Source: Nautilus pompilius (Eukaryota; Mollusca; Cephalopoda; Nautilida; Nautilidae). From it: DNA of 64,000 nucleotides. Below, piece after piece: positions 58,321-64,000 of the stretch; positions within the stretch are counted from its first letter, which is position 1; each line of letters opens with the position of its first letter. The position numbers and the translations under genes were made by a program. The stretch is taken from positions 187,001 through 251,000 of the forward strand of contig JACATO010000996.1 of NCBI GenBank assembly GCA_018389105.1, given 5' to 3'. The notes beneath the pieces are model-generated. The model searched no databases and was not told the origin of the DNA. It saw only the letters and a program-made list of their open reading frames with translations.

Positions 58321-59950
58321 TCTTGCTTTCTCCTGGCACCTTCAGGTCGATTACAAGCGAAACTCGGTTGGCAGCGTGTGTTTTTATTATTATTATTATT
58401 ATTATTTCTCTTCTCGCAGGCCGAAAACAGCGCCAGGGGTGATGTTGGGTGTTTATATATCAACGGCTTCTCAAAGGTGGACACCGGTTTCCCCGTTGGG
58501 CCTCCAGCACGAGATGTTTTGACTTGTAGCTACTGTTATTTACTTCGGTGTACGGAATTTAGTTTTTCTTTGCTGGCTTTTGCTTTCCGCACTGTGCCAC
58601 ACGCGCGCACACACACACAAAAACAGTTCAAATAAAACCCGGCCGAAATAGCATCGGCATTACGGCATCCGGCCGGGATTCGTTTGAACGTCCGTAGCAC
58701 GTGTCCTCTATTGCTTTCCGGATTTGTATAACACAACGGGTATGCTCGTCTCTCCTCCCCCCCTACCTTTCTTTCCGGATTGTACAGTACACGAGTATAG
58801 TAGCTGTCTTATTTCTTTCCGGACTGTGTCATATTACCTGAATATTCTCGTTGTCGAGGAATGATTATCAAAAACCGACACAAATGGCAGTCAGGTTTCT
58901 TTTGAACGGCAGCGCAATCAAAAAGAGTTACCTCCCGTTTAACGTTCATTATGGAGAATGCGTTTGCAGAAGCATTTTGATTACCGTAGTAGCAAAGATT
59001 TTCTGGATGCAGCATCTTCTTCTTCTGAAGCATTGTAAAGTCCGATATCATTCGTAAAAGACTTCACGAAAATATGAATGGAAAAATATAATATAACAGT
59101 TTAAAACCGATGACAGTTTTTGTGTAAATTTAAAGCTAATGCAAAGATAACGTCTTCGTCTTCTTCTTCTTCTTCTTCTTCTTCTTCTTCTTCTCTTCTT
59201 CTTCTTATTATTATTATTAGTATTATTATATTATTATATATTATTATTATTATTAAGCGGCATCAGAGGCTGACAAGTGACTTAGGCCTTGTGAGTGTTT
59301 TTGAAGCTATCACTCCATCCTCCTTGACGTTACTGGGTAGCACAAAAGACAGTAAGTGAACATCTATGGCCAGAAACGCGGCAGGCCTCAACAAATCATT
59401 AAAGGCGGTCGTCTTGATCAGAAATTAAAACAAAATTGTGTAAAAGTAAAAACAGATTATTGGTAAAAGTCCAATGTTTTTGTTTTTTTTTAAAAAAAAA
59501 AAACGATGCGATAGTTCAAGATTTTGTGTCGAGGAAGATGTGTTTACAACGCAACAGCTAAACACTTAGATGTACTAACTAGAATGTTAACTGCCATTCG
59601 ATAGACTCGAGGAGGTTCGTGTATCGTAATATGACTTGGAGCCATCGTTTATACTCGACACCGACGTCATGTCGTTCTGAGAGCGTGATCTTACCACTTC
59701 AATGAGTTCGCGCTACGTGCCTTAAACGGTATCTCCCGTCGACTATTACAAGATTGCAACAACAACAGAATAACTTCACGAGGTGGAAAACTCCACACCT
59801 TCCTCCCCCCCCATATCCAGTTACTTTTCCAGTTATCAGAGAAAATATTTCATTTCAAAGGGACTCTACGACAAAAACTCAGTGCCGCTTGGAAATTGAG
59901 CTCTACGTTTTCCTAAAATTACTTTTTAGCATTCAAAACCACTACCGGAT
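58321..59950. other. Flank upstream of the HP1BP3-like gene
   Basis: No recognised gene. Contains three imperfect copies of a ctttccgga(t/c)t segment near 58.71, 58.77 and 58.82 kb, and the (TTC)n/(TTA)n tract at 59.15-59.25 kb. Confidence 0.5.
59152..59256. repeat. (TTC)n-(TTA)n microsatellite
   Basis: A TTC run changes into a TTA run. Serine- and isoleucine-rich frames here are artefacts. Confidence 0.9.
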
Positions 59951-60180
59951 ATTATATGGTCTAGGGCCCGAGTTCGAATCCCGGTCCGGACCTGGCTCAG
60001 ATTGGCGTACTCCTCCCTGGCATGTTTTTTTTTTTTTTTCTCGCTCTGCTTTACTAGGCTCCCCTTCACTATTTGAAAATGAGAAGTAGGGACTTTCGTG
60101 AGGCTTGTGCCTGCGTCTACAACCGGATTACGGAAGTGCACCGTACAAGTGCCCTGTCTCTTCCCTTGGTCTATCTGGAA
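59930..60180 (+). repeat. tRNA-derived SINE (copy E)
   Basis: Best box B of the set: gagttcgaatccc. The body continues ttggcgtactcctccctggc and a long T tract, then ctcgctctgctttac. It shares the body with copies A to D. A downstream ggactttcgtgaggcttg segment may be its 3' part. Confidence 0.65.
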
Positions 60181-60364
60181 ACATGGATGGCGGTCCAGGA
60201 ATGGCGATGGCCCATGATGGTGGCGGTATGGTAATTAACTGTAGACTCTAAGAACCGGTCGCAGCTGGTCTAGCATCTTCCCGCAGTGATATAATCACAG
60301 TCATCAAGAAGAAAGAACTCACCTTGGCGGCGGTGATTTTTTTTTTTTCTGAGGAGTTGTAGTA

Positions 60365-60938
60365 CAGGGTTATTCAAAAAGAATGAACCGATTTCATTAC
60401 GCAATATTTTAATAAGGAAAAGCAATAGAAAACTCCAGCTAAGTCACAGGTGTTCTACTCATAATCAAGTTTTATTTCCTATCTTACAAGTGTTCAATGT
60501 GGCCACCACCTGCAGCACGGGCAACATCAATGCAATAAGAGAATTCCTCCCAGACACGTATCAGCATTATCACGATCCACTGAGTTGATCGCTGTTGTTA
60601 TTCGATGTTTAAGGTCATCGAGGTTAATGGGTAGCGGTGGATCATAAACGCGATCTTTTACATATCCCCATATGAAAAAATCACGCTGCATCGTGACAAC
60701 CAATTTTGTTTTCGCAAACTCGAGAACGCAGAACGCTTTTTGCTGAGGACTTGCCATTCTGAGGGTAAACAAACAACTGAACGTCGCCGGAGGAACAACA
60801 CGACTACAGCGCCCCTGTGGCAGCCAATCAAAACTTAGAAAACTCCTCTTTCAAATGGTCACTGACTCGATCCATGACGATGCTTGAGAACTGAAGTAAT
60901 GCGTCATGAAATCGGTTCATTCTTTTTGAATAACCCTG
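60365..60938 (-). mobile_element. 574-bp mariner-like deletion derivative with near-perfect TIRs
   Basis: Both ends read CAGGGTTATTCAAAAAGAAT and then GAACCGATTTCAT(T/G)ACGCA inward, with one mismatch in about 40 bases, and TA flanks each side. The minus-strand frame 60772-60527 begins MASPQQKAFCVLEFAKTKLV and jumps to FIWGYVKDRVYDPPLPINLD, the C-terminal W-G-x-x-K-D-x-V-Y motif of mariner-superfamily transposases. The catalytic centre is deleted. A further frameshift near 60.56 kb separates off the end VWEEFSYCIDVARAAGGG. Confidence 0.9.
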
Positions 60939-61309
60939 TATATTGTTCTGAGTTAGGGAGTTTGTATTGTTAACAATTTCCTTTGTTTCGTTCTCAATTA
61001 TTATACGTTTACCGGCTGTTTTTCATTTGCAAATCTACGTGCCAAAAGTTCCCCAAAAATCCCACATCATCAAACAACATTCTCCTGCATTCTGTTTTTC
61101 GTTAATTCATTTCATTTCTATATCGTGTCACGCAATAATTTCGGTCCTTAATAATAACTGATAATTTGTTAAAAATTCTTCTATTATATTTTTATTTCCT
61201 TGATAAAGCTGAATATAATTTCAGCAAGGTCAGCTTTTTCAATAAAACAGTATATAAATAAATCAAACTTACACATTATTACCTTTTAAAAAAAAATTAA
61301 AAGCAGCTA

Positions 61310-62096
61310 GGTCATAGGTTTTGATCTTGCATGAGGTTGTAATAGACGTCATCTGTGTTGACTTTACATGAGGCTGTAGACGACGTCATAGGTGTTGACC
61401 TTACATGAGGCTGTAATTAATGTCATCTGGTGTAGACCTTAGATGAGGCTGTAGTCGACGTCATAGGTGTTGACCTTACATGAGGCTATAATTGATGTCA
61501 TCTGTGTAGACCTTACATGAGGCTGTAGTCGACGTCATAGGTGTTGACTTTAGATGAGGATGTAGTCGACGTCATAGGTGTTGACCTTACATGAGGCTGT
61601 AGTCGACGTCATATGTGTTGACCTTACATGAGGCTGTCGTCGACGTCATAGGTGTTGACCTTACATGAGGCTGTAGTCGACGTCATCTCTGTTGACCTTA
61701 CATGAGGCTGTAGTCGACGTCATAGGTGTTGACCTTACATGAGGCTATAATTGATGTCATCTGTGTTGACCTTAGATGAGGCTGTAGTCGACGTCATAGG
61801 TGTTGACCTTACATGAGGCTGTAGTCGACGTCATAGGTGTTGACCTTACATGAGGCTGTAGTCGACGTCATCTGTGTTGACTTTACATGAGGCTGTAGTC
61901 GACGTCATAGGTGTTGACCTTACATGAGGCTGTAGTCGACGTCATAGGTGTTGACCTTAGATGAGGCTGTAGTCGACGTCATAGGTGTTGACCTTACATG
62001 AAGCTGTAGTCGACGTCATAGGTGTTGACCTTACATGAGGCTATAATTGACGTCATCTGTGTTGATCTTGCATGAGGCTATAATAAACTTCATAGC
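61310..62096. repeat. 37-bp tandem satellite, about 21 copies
   Basis: The unit reads gacgtcataggtgttgacc then ttacatgaggctgtagtc, period 37. Common variants replace gtcgacgtcataggtg by attgatgtcatctgtg, and ttacatg by ttagatg. Each unit carries ACGTCAT and a TGACCTTA segment (reverse complement TAAGGTCA). Divergence rises towards both array ends. There are no unique spacers, so it is not a CRISPR array. Confidence 0.93.
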
Positions 62097-62339
62097 CATT
62101 TCCCCGTTAAGATGCTGATTATAGATCATTTATTCATACGTTTAATTAGGAGTTACTAGTGCTCTGACAACTAGGGTGGCCACCGAGGGTCTTCAAGATA
62201 CACGCGAAAATGATCGATGAAGCCCAGTCGATATACTTTAAAAACGAGAACTGCTATTGCATCTGTGCACGGCGAAGTACTTTGTTGATTCAATTTAATA
62301 ATAATAACAACAATAACTATAAAGTATATAAAATTAAAA

Positions 62340-63330
62340 CCAATGTTTATTCACTACTGTAGGAACGACGACTGGTGCTTATACTTCTGTCCGTTCTTCC
62401 TGAAGTTTTTTGTTCCCCAAGAAATGACATCACACGCCTTTGCATTCTCCTGAAAAACTGGTGCAGATCTGAAGCTCTGTTCACGCTGTCCACGTCCAGC
62501 CTGTCACTCTCTCGTTTCTCCAATCGGCGGCCATCACTAAAAAAAAAACGCGTTCTGTATGAGCACTGCTGCATATCTCGGGGAGGATATAACGTTTTCC
62601 ACAATGCCGAATTCATCATACAGCACTTCCATGTTGTCGGTCTCTTTAGGATGGCACGCCTGAACAACATCACAGAATTCTTCAAAGGGAACAGAATTTG
62701 CATGGGCTAATTTGGACACTTTGTTGTGAAATCTGAGAAGTCATACCTGTCACTCAACTAATTCTTGGTTCTTTCGAACTTGCCACATCTCGCGTTAATT
62801 GCTCCAGTCTGGCATCCGCATCAGCCCCCCCAAACTTGTTTCGAACCCTTCTTTCCAGTTTCCTATTCATGTCAGTCACGAACTCATACACGACAACTGA
62901 ACGACCTGACCTCTAAAGCCTCGATACAGTCCAGTCCGCGAGCAGTTTCAGAGCGCGGTCGAGAAAATGAAAGTAAAACTCAGCCACTTCACCGGATTTT
63001 CAATTTATTATTCATTTTCATGGTATTCCGGAGCACCCTTCCTCACCGAAAGTCTGAGAGTAGCTTGTCAAAAGGCTTCCAGCATTTCAGCAATTGGTCA
63101 ATAGCTGGCAGCAGAAACAGACACCCGACCACAACCTGTCTCAACAGACGGCGCTCTTCCACTTCGACGAAGTCACAAAAGTCTCACTGTGCTGTTCTGC
63201 CGGTAGAAACGCCAAAGTCAGCACGTGCTTTGAGAATGATGCTCTCTGCATCAGCATCAAGGGTCGCATTGCGCAAAACATGAGCCAGACAGCTGGCCGC
63301 AACAAACAATGCCCCTTTGAGCACTGATAA
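62340..63330 (-). pseudogene. Decayed hAT-like transposase, minus strand
   Basis: Minus-strand translation gives CLAHVLRNATLDADAESIIL, FCDFVEVEERRLLRQVVVG, LLPAIDQLLKCWKPFDKLLS (about 63.29-63.05 kb), then VAEFYFHFLDRALKLLADWT, YEFVTDMNRKLERRVRNKF, LAHANSVPFEEFCDVVQACH, NMEVLYDEFGIVENVISS and finally SDGRRLEKRESDRLDVDSV. The C-A-H-x-L-x-N-A, FVEVE and LLPAIDxLLKCW motifs and the LY(D/E)E(F/Y) region fit hAT transposases of the SCAND3/ZBED-like kind. In-frame stops occur (about 63.19 and 62.93 kb) and a 10-T run shifts the frame near 62.54 kb. Ends are uncertain. Confidence 0.6.
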
Positions 63331-63335
63331 ACACT

Positions 63336-63492
63336 GCTGTCTGTACTGACGTCATATCTCTCTGTGTACTGACGTCATATTTCTCTGTGTACTGGCGTCA
63401 CATCTCTCTGTGTACTGACGTCATATTTCTCTGTGTACTGACGTCATATCTCTCTATGTACTGACGTCATATTTCTCTGTGTACTGACGCCC
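63336..63492. repeat. 23-bp tandem array of CRE cores (7 copies)
   Basis: The unit is tgtgtactgacgtcatattt plus ctc. CRE positions are 63347, 63370, 63393, 63416, 63439, 63462 and 63485, exactly 23 bases apart. Five are perfect TGACGTCA; 63393 is TGGCGTCA and 63485 is TGACGCCC. Reverse-complemented, the unit contains TGACGTCAGTACACAGAGA, close to the unit at 2.77-3.34 kb. A (CT)n tract follows at 63.50 kb. Confidence 0.95.
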
Positions 63493-64000
63493 CCCCTCCC
63501 CCCCTCTCTCTCTCTCTCTCTCTCTCCCTCCGCGGTGGAATCCACGCGGATTTATTTATCAAAGTCACTTCATCGTTTGGAGGCGAGTCAGCAATGCGAC
63601 AAAACTTGCTGATTTACACCTCCGCTCCCCCGGTGGCTGACACCGGTAGCACTACGGCACGAGCTGTAGGATGCACGCTGCTCTCCCTTTCCGCTTGTGT
63701 GTGTGTGTGTGTGTGTGTGTGGTTTGGTGGGGGGGCCACCTGATTAGTTAGATTGGTGCCTCGGGGGTTTAAGTTCACAATATATTAAACGACGAAGACA
63801 ACCGATACAATGTCCGGTTTGTAGTCCCGAAAAGTCTTTGGTGGGGGGTGTGTTCAAAAGTTTTAAAACGAAAAAATACCGGACATATAGGCGTCCGGTG
63901 TCGTATCAGCACCGGACAGGAGGCAGCAGCTGAAAACCGGACACATGGCGGCCAGTCTACTAACAATTAGTCAAAGTCTGCCCTCGTATTCTGGTAAAAA
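63493..64000. other. Window end: simple repeats and a cluster of ACCGGACA octamers
   Basis: Holds (CT)n at 63.50 kb, (GT)n at 63.70 kb and a group of ACCGGACA/TGTCCGGT octamers at 63811, 63878, 63911 and 63936, plus a near match at 63892. No recognised gene; a 63-codon minus-strand frame here has no family resemblance. Confidence 0.6.

Noticed and set aside
57971..58522. A 183-codon plus-strand open frame over the GC-rich promoter
   Set aside because: Composition is low-complexity (Ser, Leu, Arg, Tyr runs). It overlaps the minus-strand first exon and promoter, and shows no domain.
60250..60345. A donor-like cgccaag|gtgagttc on the minus strand as an alternative first exon of the HP1BP3-like gene
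   Set aside because: Isolated donor match next to SINE/mariner sequence; no exon features support it and the donor at 58061 is better placed.
61310..62096. Possible CRISPR-like array
   Set aside because: The 37-bp units abut directly with no unique spacers, and this is animal DNA; it is a satellite.

Overview
The window is nuclear DNA from an animal. The coding exons are short, separated by long AT-rich introns with GT-AG borders, and most of the remaining sequence is transposon debris, microsatellites and tandem repeats. The two protein genes are bilaterian genes. Together with tRNA-derived SINEs, hAT, Tc1/mariner and pogo relics and CRE-core satellites, this suggests an invertebrate, possibly a mollusc; the species-level guess is weak.

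Layout. Positions 1-4230 are upstream flank with a SINE copy, a (TTA)n tract, a GA-rich tandem array carrying TGA(C/T)GTCAGTACAGAGA, and the presumed promoter of gene 1. Gene 1 (+, 4235-13943, 7 coding exons, 246 aa) is an LRMDA/C10orf11-like leucine-rich-repeat protein; every exon joins in frame. Positions 13944-21588 hold no recognised gene and must contain the 3' ends of both genes, which face each other tail to tail. Gene 2 (-, coding 51746 down to 21589, 10 coding exons plus a non-coding first exon near 58061, 548 aa) is an HP1BP3-like chromatin protein with three linker-histone (H15) winged-helix domains. N-terminal to them is a further domain that reads like an RFX-type winged helix, which I do not know from vertebrate HP1BP3.

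The introns of gene 2 are a transposon graveyard. They hold a hAT MITE with an 8-bp duplication, a pogo-like relic, a Tc1-like relic, a 2.0-kb hAT element with TIRs and a perfect 8-bp duplication, an unclassified single-ORF element, a Tigger-like deletion derivative, a mariner-like element with ~100-bp TIRs, a second decayed hAT transposase, SINEs and a LINE tail. Upstream of gene 2 lie a GC-rich promoter region with a perfect CRE, a SINE, a 574-bp mariner deletion derivative with near-perfect TIRs, a 37-bp satellite (~21 copies), a decayed hAT transposase on the minus strand, a 23-bp CRE satellite at exact spacing and a cluster of ACCGGACA octamers.

The two host genes have no evident shared pathway. 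LRMDA is linked to melanosome/lysosome-related organelles, and HP1BP3 to linker-histone-like chromatin compaction. The most interesting items are the RFX-like plus 3xH15 architecture, the three tandem arrays that all carry a GACGTCA-type core (two of them apparently the same satellite in opposite orientation about 60 kb apart), and the unclassified single-ORF element.
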